Shown here one piece after another: positions 31,782-40,428 of a DNA stretch of 49,120 bases. The notes beneath the pieces were generated by a model. The model saw only the letters and a program-made list of their open reading frames with translations, was not told the DNA's origin and made no database searches. Position 1 is the first letter of the stretch. Every line of letters starts with the position of its first letter. The DNA is from Candidatus Dormiibacter inghamiae. Lineage in GTDB: Bacteria; Chloroflexota; Dormibacteria; Dormibacterales; Dormibacteraceae. The position numbers were made by a program, and so were the translations under genes. The stretch covers positions 1 to 49,120 of the forward strand of contig JAEKNQ010000064.1 in assembly GCA_016464825.1 (NCBI GenBank). Reading direction: 5' to 3'.

Positions 31782-33836
31782 CTACCCCCCGAGACGGCGC
31801 CCTTTCTTTTGTTTTGAAGTTGTGGCCAATTGGATGGCGGCGAAGATGCGCTGCGGCCCGTAGGGCAGCTCCAGCAGCTCGGCGCCCAGAGGAGCCACGG
31901 CGTCCGCCACCGCGTTGGCGACTGCGCCAAATGCCCCGATGGTGCCCGCCTCACCCACTCCCTTGCTGCCCTGGGCGCTAATCGGGCTGGGCGAGACCAG
32001 GTGCTCAATCTCGATCCGCGGAATATCTGCCGCCACCGGCACCAGGTAGTCGAGCAGAGTTGCCGCTAGCGGCTGACCGTCCTCGCCATAGGCGCTTTCC
32101 TCCAGCAGCACCTTGCCCGCCCCCATCGCCACGCCACCGCGGATCTGCTCGGACACCGTGCGCTGATCGATTACATTGCCGCAGTCCTCCACGGCCAGAT
32201 AGCGCTTGAGACGAGGGACGAAGGTGACGGCGTCCACCTCAACCACCGCCAGATGCGCGCCAGAGGGAAAGACCTGCTTGGGGTCGATGCTGCAGGTGAC
32301 GTCGGTGCCGGGCGCCAGGTCCTGCTTGCCGGCCAGGCGAAGCGCCCCGGCGATTGCGTCAAGCACACCTACAGCACCGCGGCTGACGAACGCCCCGGTA
32401 CCGGGTGGGCAGACATCAGTGTCCCCCTCATGGATGTCGACGCGGCCGGGCTCTAGGCCCAGCATCCGCTCGGTCAGGCGGCGATAGGCGGGGGCGTGGT
32501 TCTGGCCAATCTCCACCGAGCTGGTGTGGATCACTATGCGTCCTTCGGCAGTCACGCGGACCCGGCAGGCATCGAGTCCGGAAACCTCTTCAATTCCGCG
32601 GGAGCGGTACTCGCTCTGCCCTGTGCCGCTGTGCTCATTGAAGAGCGCCAAGCCGATCCCGAACAGCTTGCCCTGGCGGCGCGCCTCCGCCTGCTCCCGG
32701 CGGAGCGCCTCGTAGCCGGAGACGCTTTCCACGCGTCTCAGCAGCTCTAGGTAGTCGCCTGAGTCCAGCTCCCGGCCCCCGAGCGTGGTGCAGGGCAAGT
32801 GACGAAGAGCGTTGCGGCGGCGGACCTCCAGTGGATCCAGGCCGAGGTGCCCCGCAATCAGATCCAGCATCCGCTCGGTGGCGTAGACGGCGGTGTTGGT
32901 GCCGACGCCGCGATAAGCGCCCACGGGGCAGCGGTGGCTGGTCACTGCCCGGGCGCTCACGCGCAAGCCCTGCAGGTCGTAGGCGGCGAAGATCGCCGAT
33001 GCCGCAGTGGCAGGTTCCAGCGAGGCGGAGAACGGGTAGACGGAGTAGGCACCGACATCGCAGCGCAGATCCGCTTCGACGGCCAGCACCCTGCCGTCGG
33101 CACCAAACGCTGCCCGCATCAGCACCTCGTTGTCGTGGGCGTGGACGCTCGCCAGCAGGTTCTCGCGCCGATCCTCGATCCAGCGGACTGGACGGCCGAG
33201 ACGCCTAGCCAGCTGCGCCGCGACGAGCTCTTCTGGAAACACATGCGCCTTCAGGCCAAAACCTCCGCCTACTTCGGGCACGAGCACTCGGATGGCGGTC
33301 TCCTCCAGCTCCAGCGCCTGGGCTACGCCGCGGCGGAGAATGTGCGGGATCTGGGTCGAGGACCAGAGGGTCAGCCGGCCGGCCTCGAAATGCGCTAGCA
33401 CACCTCGCGTCTCCAGCGGCAGTGGGGTCTGACGGGCGCAACTGAAAGTCCGCTCGAGCACGTGCTCCGCCCGCTGGAAGCACACGTCGACGGCACCCGC
33501 GTCGATCGTGCGCTCGAACAGCCTGCGTGGTGCCTCGGGCTCCAATGGCTCGAACTCGACCTCAACGCTCTCCGCCAAATCCTCGGCCTCTGCCCGGGTC
33601 TCCGCCCAAACGACTGCCACCGCCTCACCTACGAAGCGAGCCTCGCCCCTGGCCAGCGCCGGCCAGGGCCAGGGCGCCACGCCATGGCCGCCGAGCCGGA
33701 GATCGCCGACCCCCAGTTCAGTCGCGGTAACCGCCGGGCCGCTGATTTTGCCGATCAGCGCATGCGCAAATGGAGAGCGAACAAAGGCGAGCTCAAGCGC
33801 GCCGGGCGCCCGGAGGTCAGCCAGGTAGCCGGGCAC
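31782..33836 (-). CDS. Molybdenum hydroxylase large subunit (CoxL/xanthine dehydrogenase-like)
   Basis: The 684-residue Moco-binding subunit has PEVGGGFGLKAHVFPEE near 190 and the terminal catalytic Glu motif GVGEAGTIGAFG near 640. The active-site loop reads AYRGVGT. Form I CO dehydrogenase has AYRCSFR, with Cys binding copper, and form II has AYRGAGR, so this is not a form I enzyme and its substrate is open (aldehyde, purine, N-heterocycle or CO). GTG at 33836 directly follows an in-frame TGA, so the short N-terminus, which lacks the usual leading 25-30 residues, is real. The gene overlaps the small-subunit gene by 20 bases. Confidence 0.85.
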   Translation of the reverse strand: MPGYLADLRAPGALELAFVRSPFAHALIGKISGPAVTATELGVGDLRLGGHGVAPWPWPALARGEARFVGEAVAVVWAETRAEAEDLAESVEVEFEPLEPEAPRRLFERTIDAGAVDVCFQRAEHVLERTFSCARQTPLPLETRGVLAHFEAGRLTLWSSTQIPHILRRGVAQALELEETAIRVLVPEVGGGFGLKAHVFPEELVAAQLARRLGRPVRWIEDRRENLLASVHAHDNEVLMRAAFGADGRVLAVEADLRCDVGAYSVYPFSASLEPATAASAIFAAYDLQGLRVSARAVTSHRCPVGAYRGVGTNTAVYATERMLDLIAGHLGLDPLEVRRRNALRHLPCTTLGGRELDSGDYLELLRRVESVSGYEALRREQAEARRQGKLFGIGLALFNEHSGTGQSEYRSRGIEEVSGLDACRVRVTAEGRIVIHTSSVEIGQNHAPAYRRLTERMLGLEPGRVDIHEGDTDVCPPGTGAFVSRGAVGVLDAIAGALRLAGKQDLAPGTDVTCSIDPKQVFPSGAHLAVVEVDAVTFVPRLKRYLAVEDCGNVIDQRTVSEQIRGGVAMGAGKVLLEESAYGEDGQPLAATLLDYLVPVAADIPRIEIEHLVSPSPISAQGSKGVGEAGTIGAFGAVANAVADAVAPLGAELLELPYGPQRIFAAIQLATTSKQKKGRRLGG

Positions 33837-34251
33837 TCAACGCGTCCAGGATCGGTTCATAGCCGGTGCACCTGCAGATGTTGCCGGCCAGCAGCTCGGG
33901 TAGCTCGACCGCCCGCGGTAGCGGTTCTCGGCGCAGCAGCGCCTCGGCGCTGCAGACGAAGCCCGACCGGCAGAACCCGCACTGGAACAGCTCCCGGGGT
34001 AGGAGATCCTCCGAGAGGCCTTCGACGGTTGTGACCTGGCGACCGTCGGCCTGCACGGCGAGCGTCAGGCAGGACCGCGCCGCCTGCCCGTCCAGCAGTA
34101 CAGTGCAGGCGCCGCAGACACCATGCTCGCAACCCAGATGGGTCCCGGTCAGCGCCAGGTGGTCGCGGAGCAGATCGGCCAGGGTCAGTCGCGGCTCCAC
34201 CTCGCCTGCCCACTCGCGCCCATTGACGGCGAGGCTGATCTCTACGTTCAT
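33817..34251 (-). CDS. Molybdenum hydroxylase [2Fe-2S] small subunit
   Basis: The 144-residue iron-sulfur subunit carries electrons from Moco to FAD. The plant-type cluster motif CEHGVCGACTVLLDG is near residue 40. The second cluster cysteines are in CGFCRSGFVCS near 90 and NICRCTGY near 124. CGFCRSG differs from the usual CGFCTPG. It lies between the FAD subunit, overlapping it by four bases, and the large subunit. Confidence 0.93.
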   Translation of the reverse strand: MNVEISLAVNGREWAGEVEPRLTLADLLRDHLALTGTHLGCEHGVCGACTVLLDGQAARSCLTLAVQADGRQVTTVEGLSEDLLPRELFQCGFCRSGFVCSAEALLRREPLPRAVELPELLAGNICRCTGYEPILDALSARLPG

Positions 34252-35054
34252 GCGGCCGCTGCAGCGCCGACCACGCGCTCGACCAGGCGAGCGCCCACCT
34301 GACGGCGGTAGGCAGCACTGGCGTGAATGTCGCCATGGGCTTCCATCTCGTCCTCGGCCAGTTTGCGCAGCTCCAGCCCCGAGCCGCCGCCAGCCGCCAT
34401 ATGCGCTTCACAGCCGGTCAGCCGCTGCGGGACACGGCCGGTGCCGAACGCGACTACGCTGGCGCCGTGACAGGCGGCGCCGACGAGGGCGAAGTCACCC
34501 GGCCGCCGCTCGACCTCCTCAAAGCCGAAGGGGCCGCCGCAGTCAGGCAGTTCGACGGCCACCAGAAGCTCGTCCGGCTCCAGCGCCGCCAGCATCGGCG
34601 CCAGCGCGAACTCGCGCGCGGAAAGGCGCCGGGACCCGCGGCTTGAAGCGAGCTCCAGCGTGGCCTCCAGCAGCATTGAGAGCGCCGGCCACTCGCCCGC
34701 CGGATCCAGATGCACGAGGGATCCGCCCACAGTTCCTTGGGTCCGAATCTGGAAGTGACCGATGTGGGAGATCGCCGCCGCGATGATCGGTGGCAGCCCG
34801 GCAACCCGCTCAAGCTCCACCTCCCGCGTCATGGTTCCGATCCGCCAGCCGCCGGCGGTCCTTGCTACGCCGCGGAGCTCGGGGATGCGAGCCAGATCGA
34901 CCACCACAGCGGGCCGGGCCAGCCGCATGGCCAGCATCGGAACCAGGCTCTGGCCGCCCGCGAGGGCTCGGGCCTCCTCACCCCACTCGGCGAACAGGCT
35001 CAGTGCCTCCGCCAGGCTCTCCGGCCGGTGATAGTCGAAAGGCGAGGACTTCAC
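34248..35054 (-). CDS. Molybdenum hydroxylase FAD-binding medium subunit
   Basis: The 268-residue FAD subunit has AGGQSLVPMLAMRLARP near 30-46 and TQGTVGGSLVHLDPAGEWPA near 110-129, the two FAD motifs of the CoxM family. The GTG at 35054 begins the conserved domain (SSPFDYHRPESL) and overlaps the stop of the LLM-type oxidoreductase by four bases. With the small and large subunits it completes a heterotrimer that would pass electrons onward from the hydroxylated substrate. Confidence 0.92.
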   Translation of the reverse strand: MKSSPFDYHRPESLAEALSLFAEWGEEARALAGGQSLVPMLAMRLARPAVVVDLARIPELRGVARTAGGWRIGTMTREVELERVAGLPPIIAAAISHIGHFQIRTQGTVGGSLVHLDPAGEWPALSMLLEATLELASSRGSRRLSAREFALAPMLAALEPDELLVAVELPDCGGPFGFEEVERRPGDFALVGAACHGASVVAFGTGRVPQRLTGCEAHMAAGGGSGLELRKLAEDEMEAHGDIHASAAYRRQVGARLVERVVGAAAAA

Positions 35055-36040
35055 AGCCGCGCCAGCACCTCCTCGCTCAATTTCTTGAGCCGCTCCAGCC
35101 GGCCGCCCCCCAGGAGCGGGAAGATGAAACCGTCGACGCCTGTGGCCCCCAGCTCGCGCAGGCGGAAGGCGCACTCGGCAGGATTGCCGGCCACTGCCAG
35201 CGCCGCGGTCAGCCCATCGCTCACCGCGCTCTGGTGACCGGCGTGTCTGGAGAGGTGCCGGCTGAAGTCGTAGGACTTCTTGGCCTGCTGAATCTCGTTG
35301 CGAAAGCCGTCGAGTCCAGCGGGGAGCTCGGCGAAGTCGGCGATGAGGCGCGCTTGGGCGCTTGCCCAGGAACGTACATCCGCCAGAGCAGCCTGCCGGT
35401 CAGGCTTCGACGACACGGTGGTGATCAGCGAGATCTCGATCTCGCGGCGCTGACGGCCCGACTGGTGGAGGCCTTCCAACACCCAGCCCACCTGCCTCGT
35501 GACGTGGCTCACCTCCGCTGGGCCCATGAGGATCACGCCGTCCGCGAGGCGTCCTGCCAGAGCGCACATCCGATGCTGGCTGGCCGCCAGCCAGACTGGG
35601 ACTCGGGCGCTCAGGTGGGGCAGTGTGTACCTATGTCCCGCCCACTCACCCGCGCCCGAGGCCAGCACGCCGCGGAAGAAGCTCAGCGACGCCTCGACCT
35701 GGGCCACTCGAGCCGGCCTTTGGCCTATGCCGTACACGGCCGAGTCGCCCGCGCCGATACCGAGGAGAGCCCTCCCGCCGGAGACCTCAGCCACCGCGGC
35801 GATCGAGCAGGCGGTCACTGTGGGGTGGCGAGTGAGCGGGTTGGTGACGCCTGTGCCCAGCTCCATCCGCTCCGTCTTCTGCGCGGCCAGCAGCAGCCCA
35901 GCGTACACGTCCTTCATCGCCAGCTGCGAGTCGATCAGCCACAGGCGACCCACCCCTGCCCGTTCCAGCTCGTGAGCCAGCGAGGCCCAACTGTTGAGGG
36001 ACTGACGGGGGCTGATGCCTATGCTGATCGCGAGGCGCAT
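35051..36040 (-). CDS. Luciferase-like (LLM class) flavin-dependent oxidoreductase
   Basis: The 329-residue TIM barrel uses FMN or F420. AISIGISPRQS, LGTGVTNPLTRHPTVTA near 63-79, and GRALLGIGAGDSAVYGIG near 92-109 are typical. The ATG at 36040 starts the barrel; longer frames are not conserved. It is the first gene of the operon with the three molybdenum hydroxylase subunits, so it probably acts on the same substrate route, for example ring opening or reduction after hydroxylation. That link is an inference. Confidence 0.9.
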   Translation of the reverse strand: MRLAISIGISPRQSLNSWASLAHELERAGVGRLWLIDSQLAMKDVYAGLLLAAQKTERMELGTGVTNPLTRHPTVTACSIAAVAEVSGGRALLGIGAGDSAVYGIGQRPARVAQVEASLSFFRGVLASGAGEWAGHRYTLPHLSARVPVWLAASQHRMCALAGRLADGVILMGPAEVSHVTRQVGWVLEGLHQSGRQRREIEISLITTVSSKPDRQAALADVRSWASAQARLIADFAELPAGLDGFRNEIQQAKKSYDFSRHLSRHAGHQSAVSDGLTAALAVAGNPAECAFRLRELGATGVDGFIFPLLGGGRLERLKKLSEEVLARL

Positions 36041-36144
36041 TCTCGTCAGTCTGCATGACAAAGGCGCCTCCCATGCCCCTACTGAGAGCTGAACCACCGA
36101 AGCCCGGGCGCCCGCGGGCGTTGCTCTTACTTTGCCCCAGCGAC

Positions 36145-36174
36145 TTGACGGAACGCCGGCCTCGTCCTTACCAT
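36145..36174 (+). promoter_or_regulatory. Candidate promoter of the S8-like protease gene
   Basis: TTGACG (36145-36150) and TACCAT (36169-36174) are spaced by 18 bases. A start near 36181 would give a 47-base leader ending in GAGGAGAGGG, a strong Shine-Dalgarno, before the ATG at 36228. Confidence 0.45.
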
Positions 36175-36227
36175 CCTCTTACGCCTGCTCGTCAGCGGGC
36201 TAAGCATTGGTTGCGAGGAGAGGGTTA

Positions 36228-36516
36228 ATGCCTGGACCAATTCGCCGTTTGCTGTTCGCCTCGGGTGGCACAGCGCTGTAGTTGCTGGGAGCCCAAGGCC
36301 AAGCCTTTGCGGCCACCCCCGGCTCGGGCAGCGCAGCCAACGCACCCGCTATCAGGGCCAGCTCTCGGCCCAGGAAGCCGCCAAATTGGCGGTCGGCGAG
36401 AAGCAGCCGTCCATCATCATCCTGAAGAACCAGCACCCTGAGGCGTCAGCTCACCCGGCTTCGGCCGGCCGCCGCGCCCAGACCACAGAGGCTGACAGGC
36501 AGGTCTGAAGGCGGAA
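36228..36516 (+). pseudogene. Broken signal peptide and propeptide of the S8-like protease
   Basis: ATG 36228 follows a strong Shine-Dalgarno and encodes a basic then hydrophobic signal peptide (MPGPIRRLLFASGGTAL), interrupted by TAG at 36279-36281. After that LLGAQGQAFA continues to a likely cleavage site. A frame change near 36345 leads to the propeptide (QLSAQEAAKLAVGEKQPSII, then ILKNQHPE), in a different phase. A second change near 36500 leads to the frame of the main ORF. All three reading frames are thus needed to read one continuous prepro region. Either the gene is newly inactivated, or the assembly has errors here. Confidence 0.7.
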
Positions 36517-39500
36517 TTGGGCCAGGTCCATGCCCAGAACGTCAAGAGCGTGCACATTTTCAACGCTGTCGCCGCCAAGATCACCAAGGCCGAGGGCGCC
36601 CGTCTGGCTGCCCGGCCGGAGGTTCAGCCAGTCGTTCCTGACCTGCCGATCCCCCAGCGGCTGCCGGTGGAGAAGGCGGCCGCTCAATCCGCAGCGACCA
36701 CGCCCAACGCTCTTCAGACTGTCTGTCCGCCCAATCCGGCGGTGCCGCTGCTGGAGCCGGAAGCCCTGCAGCTGATGCACGTCGAGAACCAACCTGGCGA
36801 TACCCAGCCTGCGGCCCATGACCTGGCCAGCGGCGCGGGCGTCACAGTCGCATTCATCGCCGACGGTCTGGACATCAAGAATCCCGAATTCCAGAGAACC
36901 GGCAGGTCGATCTTCGTCGACTATCAGGACTTCAGCGGCGAGGGAACCAACGCCCCCACCGATGCCCGCGAGGCATTCGGTGACGCCGGCTCGATAGCTG
37001 CCCAGGGCAATCAGAGGTACGACCTGAGCCAGATCGTCAACCCGGCACACCCACTTCCCCCCGGCTGCAACATCAAGATCAAGGGTGTCGCGCCGGGCGT
37101 AAACCTCGTGGGCCTCAAGACCTTCGGTGAGCACACCGAGGCGTTCAACTCGTACTTCTTGCAGGCGATCGAGTACGCGGTGTCGGTCGATCACGTCAAC
37201 GTCATCAACGAGTCGTTCGGCGCCAACGTCTATCCCGACAAGGCCAACGATCCCATCGCGCTCGCGAACACGGCAGCCGTCGCCGCCGGGGTGACAGTGG
37301 TGGTTTCCAGCGGGGACGCTGGACTGACCAATACCATCGGCACCCCTTCCGACGCTCCGGGCGTGATCGGAGTGGGCGCCAGCACGCAATTCCAGCTCTA
37401 CAAGCAGACCAGCAGCTATGCCACTTCGCTGTCAGCGGGTGGTTGGGTCTCCGACCAGATCTCCACCATCAACTCCGCCGGCTTCACGCAGTTCGGTCCC
37501 CAGACTGTGGACCTGGTCGCTCCGGGCGACCTGGGTTGGTCGGTCTGCACGGCTGATCTCTCGAAGTACACGGGCTGCAGCGACTTCCGCTATGGGCAGC
37601 CGACAAAGCCGGTAGCAGTCCAGGCCTTTGGCGGCACCAGCGAGTCGGCCCCGTTGGTTGCGGGTGAAGCGGCCCTGGTCATTCAGGCTTACCGCCAGAG
37701 TCACGGGGGCGCGAACCCGACTCCGGCGCTGATCAAGCAGATCATCACCGGCTCGGCGGATGACTTGGGCGTCGTTGCCTCTGAGCAAAGCGCCGGTCGG
37801 GCCAATGCCTACCGGGCCGTCCAGACAGCACTTTCCGTTCGCGACAGCAACGGTTCACCAGCGGGCCAGGGCGATGGTGTGATCCCTACGCCCACCCGCC
37901 TGATCTCGACTGCCAACGCGGGTACCGACCGTAACTTCAACCTGAAGGTCACCCACACGAGCAACCAGGTCCAGACGGTCTCGGCGGCAGTCCGGACGCT
38001 GAATCCGGCTCTCGTCTCCCAGGACACCGGCTCGGTGAACCTGACAGTGGGAACATCGCCTACCTTCATCGATGAGCGAGGCCGGCCTGTCTCGTACGTC
38101 CAGCACACCTTCTCGGTGCCCGCCAACGTCCAGCGGCCGAACGGCGACATCGCCTGGAACGACCAGGCCAAACCCAATTCAATCGTCCGCTTGACGGTTT
38201 TTGATCCAGCCGGTCGGGTCGTCGCCTATACGCTGCCCCAAGGCGCGACCGCCGGTTTCGGCCACGTCGATGTCCACGACCCGGTGCCTGGAACCTGGAC
38301 GGCGATCATCTCGACTCTCAATCCGGCCAATGCCTACAGCGGCGCGGTCAACTTCTCCTTCTCGACCCAGCGTTTTGAGGTCGGCGGCTCCGTCACGCCT
38401 GCCAGCCAGCTGGTCCAGCCCGGACAGACCGCGGCGTTCACACTGCACGTCGCCCTTCCGGCCTCGCCGGGAGACCTGGCCGCCTCAGTCGTGCTGAACC
38501 ATGGCGGCACGACCTCCACGGTCCCGATCACGCTCCGGGCGCTGGTGCCCATCAACGGTCAGGGCGGCTCGTTCTCCGGAGCCTTCACTGGGGGTAACGG
38601 GCGACCGATCTTCGGCTCCCAGGTTTTCACCTATCAGTTCGATGTTCCTCGTGGCCGTTCAGTCCTGAATCTGGCGGTGAAGCTCCAAGACGCCGGCTAC
38701 AACCTGCAAGGCCTCTTGGTCACTCCCTCGGGCCAGCCGATCAACGTCGAGACCACCGGCGTCCCGATTGGACCCAACACAGTCATTACGTCCACCATGC
38801 AGTTCTTCCAGGACAATCCCGCCCCCGGCCGCTGGACGGCGATTCTCCTCCTCAACGGACCGATCGCGGGTAACTTGCGTGAGCCATTCACTGCCCAGAT
38901 CACCTTCAGCGGACCTCCGGTCACCGCCACCGGCGTACCGAACTCTGCTGGCAAGGTGCTGCCCAAGGGCAGGGCGGCCACGGCCAGCATCACCATCAAC
39001 AACACCGGTAATAGCACCAAGGACTTCTTCATCGACCCCCGGCTGCAGGACCTCGGCATCCTACCGATAACCAGCCTCAATCCGACGGTGGTTCAGATGC
39101 CGACACCGACCACCGGTCCGGCCAGCTCTGTCCCTGCCTTCCTCGTGCCAACCCATTCCAGCATCCTGGCGGTCGGTGCCAGCTCCACGGTGCCGATCGA
39201 CATGGACGTCTCTTACAACACCGGTGCGCCGGATGTACAGGCGTTCTCCATCGGCAACCAGGCTCTGGACTTGATCCTCGCGCCGCAGCTGGCGCCGGGA
39301 CTCTGGTTCGCTGCACCGACCGAAAAGGGTCCCTTCGGCCCTAATGCGGCCCCCACCGCCACCGCCAATACCGGCGCGGTGGTTCTGGCCAACCAGTTCG
39401 ACACAGCCGTCACCTCGACCAGCGGCGACTACTGGCTGACGTCGCAGGAGCTGGCAGCGCCCTACACGCCGCTGACGCTCGCGCCTGGGGCATCAGGCAC

Positions 39501-39636
39501 CATCACTGTGACCATCACCCCGAAAGCGGCGGTGGGGACAGTCGTCCGTGGCTTCCTGGACGTTGACACCTTCAACAGCATCACTTTCAGCGGCGACCAG
39601 GTCACCAGCATCCCCTACACGTACAGGGTCGGCTAG
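36517..39636 (+). CDS. Large S8 (subtilisin-like) peptidase, mature part
   Basis: An intact 1039-codon frame covers the end of the propeptide (HAQNVKSVHIFNAVAAKIT), a subtilisin-type domain (about 100-455) and roughly 580 residues of C-terminal beta-rich repeats likely to be extracellular. The Asp strand is VAFIADGLD near 112, the oxyanion Asn is in VINESFG near 231, and the Ser is in GGTSESAPLVAG near 374. The HGTHVAG motif expected between them is absent; that place reads EAFGDAGSIAAQG. The protein may be inactive or use another base. The TTG at 36517 is only the start of the open frame; see 36228-36516 for the real N-terminus. Confidence 0.82.
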   Translation: MGQVHAQNVKSVHIFNAVAAKITKAEGARLAARPEVQPVVPDLPIPQRLPVEKAAAQSAATTPNALQTVCPPNPAVPLLEPEALQLMHVENQPGDTQPAAHDLASGAGVTVAFIADGLDIKNPEFQRTGRSIFVDYQDFSGEGTNAPTDAREAFGDAGSIAAQGNQRYDLSQIVNPAHPLPPGCNIKIKGVAPGVNLVGLKTFGEHTEAFNSYFLQAIEYAVSVDHVNVINESFGANVYPDKANDPIALANTAAVAAGVTVVVSSGDAGLTNTIGTPSDAPGVIGVGASTQFQLYKQTSSYATSLSAGGWVSDQISTINSAGFTQFGPQTVDLVAPGDLGWSVCTADLSKYTGCSDFRYGQPTKPVAVQAFGGTSESAPLVAGEAALVIQAYRQSHGGANPTPALIKQIITGSADDLGVVASEQSAGRANAYRAVQTALSVRDSNGSPAGQGDGVIPTPTRLISTANAGTDRNFNLKVTHTSNQVQTVSAAVRTLNPALVSQDTGSVNLTVGTSPTFIDERGRPVSYVQHTFSVPANVQRPNGDIAWNDQAKPNSIVRLTVFDPAGRVVAYTLPQGATAGFGHVDVHDPVPGTWTAIISTLNPANAYSGAVNFSFSTQRFEVGGSVTPASQLVQPGQTAAFTLHVALPASPGDLAASVVLNHGGTTSTVPITLRALVPINGQGGSFSGAFTGGNGRPIFGSQVFTYQFDVPRGRSVLNLAVKLQDAGYNLQGLLVTPSGQPINVETTGVPIGPNTVITSTMQFFQDNPAPGRWTAILLLNGPIAGNLREPFTAQITFSGPPVTATGVPNSAGKVLPKGRAATASITINNTGNSTKDFFIDPRLQDLGILPITSLNPTVVQMPTPTTGPASSVPAFLVPTHSSILAVGASSTVPIDMDVSYNTGAPDVQAFSIGNQALDLILAPQLAPGLWFAAPTEKGPFGPNAAPTATANTGAVVLANQFDTAVTSTSGDYWLTSQELAAPYTPLTLAPGASGTITVTITPKAAVGTVVRGFLDVDTFNSITFSGDQVTSIPYTYRVG

Positions 39637-39650
39637 CTCCTACCGAACAA

Positions 39651-39678
39651 GCGGGGGAGCCCTCCGGGGCTTCCCCGC
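39651..39678 (+). terminator. Terminator-like hairpin after the protease gene
   Basis: A 12-bp stem (39651-39662 with 39667-39678, one G-T pair, TCCG loop) begins 14 bases after the protease stop. The following bases (GTTCTG) make only a poor T tract, so it may be a stabilising 3' end or a Rho-assisted terminator. It is symmetric enough to serve the convergent receiver gene as well. Confidence 0.55.
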
Positions 39679-39705
39679 GTTCTGCGGCCATTCAGGCGCC
39701 GCAGT

Positions 39706-40110
39706 TCAGGCGATCGCGCGGGCCAGGAGGCTGTAGAGATCTGCGCGCTCGGCGGCCTTGCTGACAAACGCGAAGGCGTCAGCGAGATACTCCCGCGGAA
39801 GCGATGCGTCGTAGGCAGCGCTGTAGAAGAGAACCGGCACCGCCCGCGGCAGTACCTGTAGTCGGGCGGCGAGCTCCCGCCCGTCGATCGACCCGGGCAG
39901 CATGAGGTCGATGATGGCAGCCGCAGGTGGGCTGACGGCCACTTGCCGCAGCGCGTCGGCAGCATCGCCCGCAACCAGGGCTTGGTAGCCAAGATGGGTC
40001 AGGTCGGTCGCCAGGATCATCCGCCAGACAGGCTCATCGTCGACGATCAGCACCTTCGCCCCGCGCGCGTGCTCCGGGGCAGCTGGCAGCGGGGTCAGGG
40101 TGGTCAGCAT
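39706..40110 (-). CDS. Stand-alone response-regulator receiver domain protein
   Basis: The 134-residue product has a single CheY-like receiver: acidic pocket IVDDEP near 22-27, phospho-acceptor Asp in AIIDLMLPG near 66, the switch Ser in LFYSAAYD near 92 and the conserved Lys in FVSKAAE near 112. There is no output domain, and no histidine kinase adjoins it. ATG 40110 was chosen; an upstream in-frame ATG at 40200 would add 30 poorly conserved residues. Confidence 0.82.
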   Translation of the reverse strand: MLTTLTPLPAAPEHARGAKVLIVDDEPVWRMILATDLTHLGYQALVAGDAADALRQVAVSPPAAAIIDLMLPGSIDGRELAARLQVLPRAVPVLFYSAAYDASLPREYLADAFAFVSKAAERADLYSLLARAIA

Positions 40111-40428
40111 GTGGTTATCGCTCTCATCCTCCTCTAAGCGCAGGTTCGGGTGCGAGGAGACCGAGAGGCTGGCTCGGAACAGTCGCCCTCCCACCCACAT
40201 GGCTACGCACCCGCAGCCACGTTGGACACCCCGCTCCTCATATCCTGACAGACAAGCGTCAGGAATTGTTCAGTCTCCGGCTGCCCAAAGGCATCCAAAG
40301 AGCGTGTTTCGGAGCGTCTGTCCAAGGTCACCAACGCGAGCGGAGGCACCCCAGACGCGGACAGACCTGCTGCCGATGGCGCCGCTGGCGGGTCGGCCCA
40401 ATCTGGAGACGGCCCGCCGGCGCGGCCG
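40111..40428. other. Intergenic region upstream of the receiver gene
   Basis: This 318-bp stretch between two minus-strand genes holds no clear gene. An inverted repeat, CCTGAC-GCTTGTCT-GTCAGG read on the minus strand (about 40263-40244), lies about 135 bases before the receiver start and could be an operator or a small hairpin. No confident promoter was found. Confidence 0.35.

Noticed and set aside
31768..31808. GC-rich hairpin followed by a T-rich tract overlapping the end of the CoxL-like gene
   Set aside because: The T tract is on the plus strand, where no gene is transcribed toward it, and the stem has a mismatch. On the coding strand it lacks a T run, so it is not called as a terminator.
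31782..33836. Form I (aerobic, copper-containing) CO dehydrogenase
   Set aside because: The AYRCSFR loop with the copper-binding Cys is absent; the loop reads AYRGVGT.
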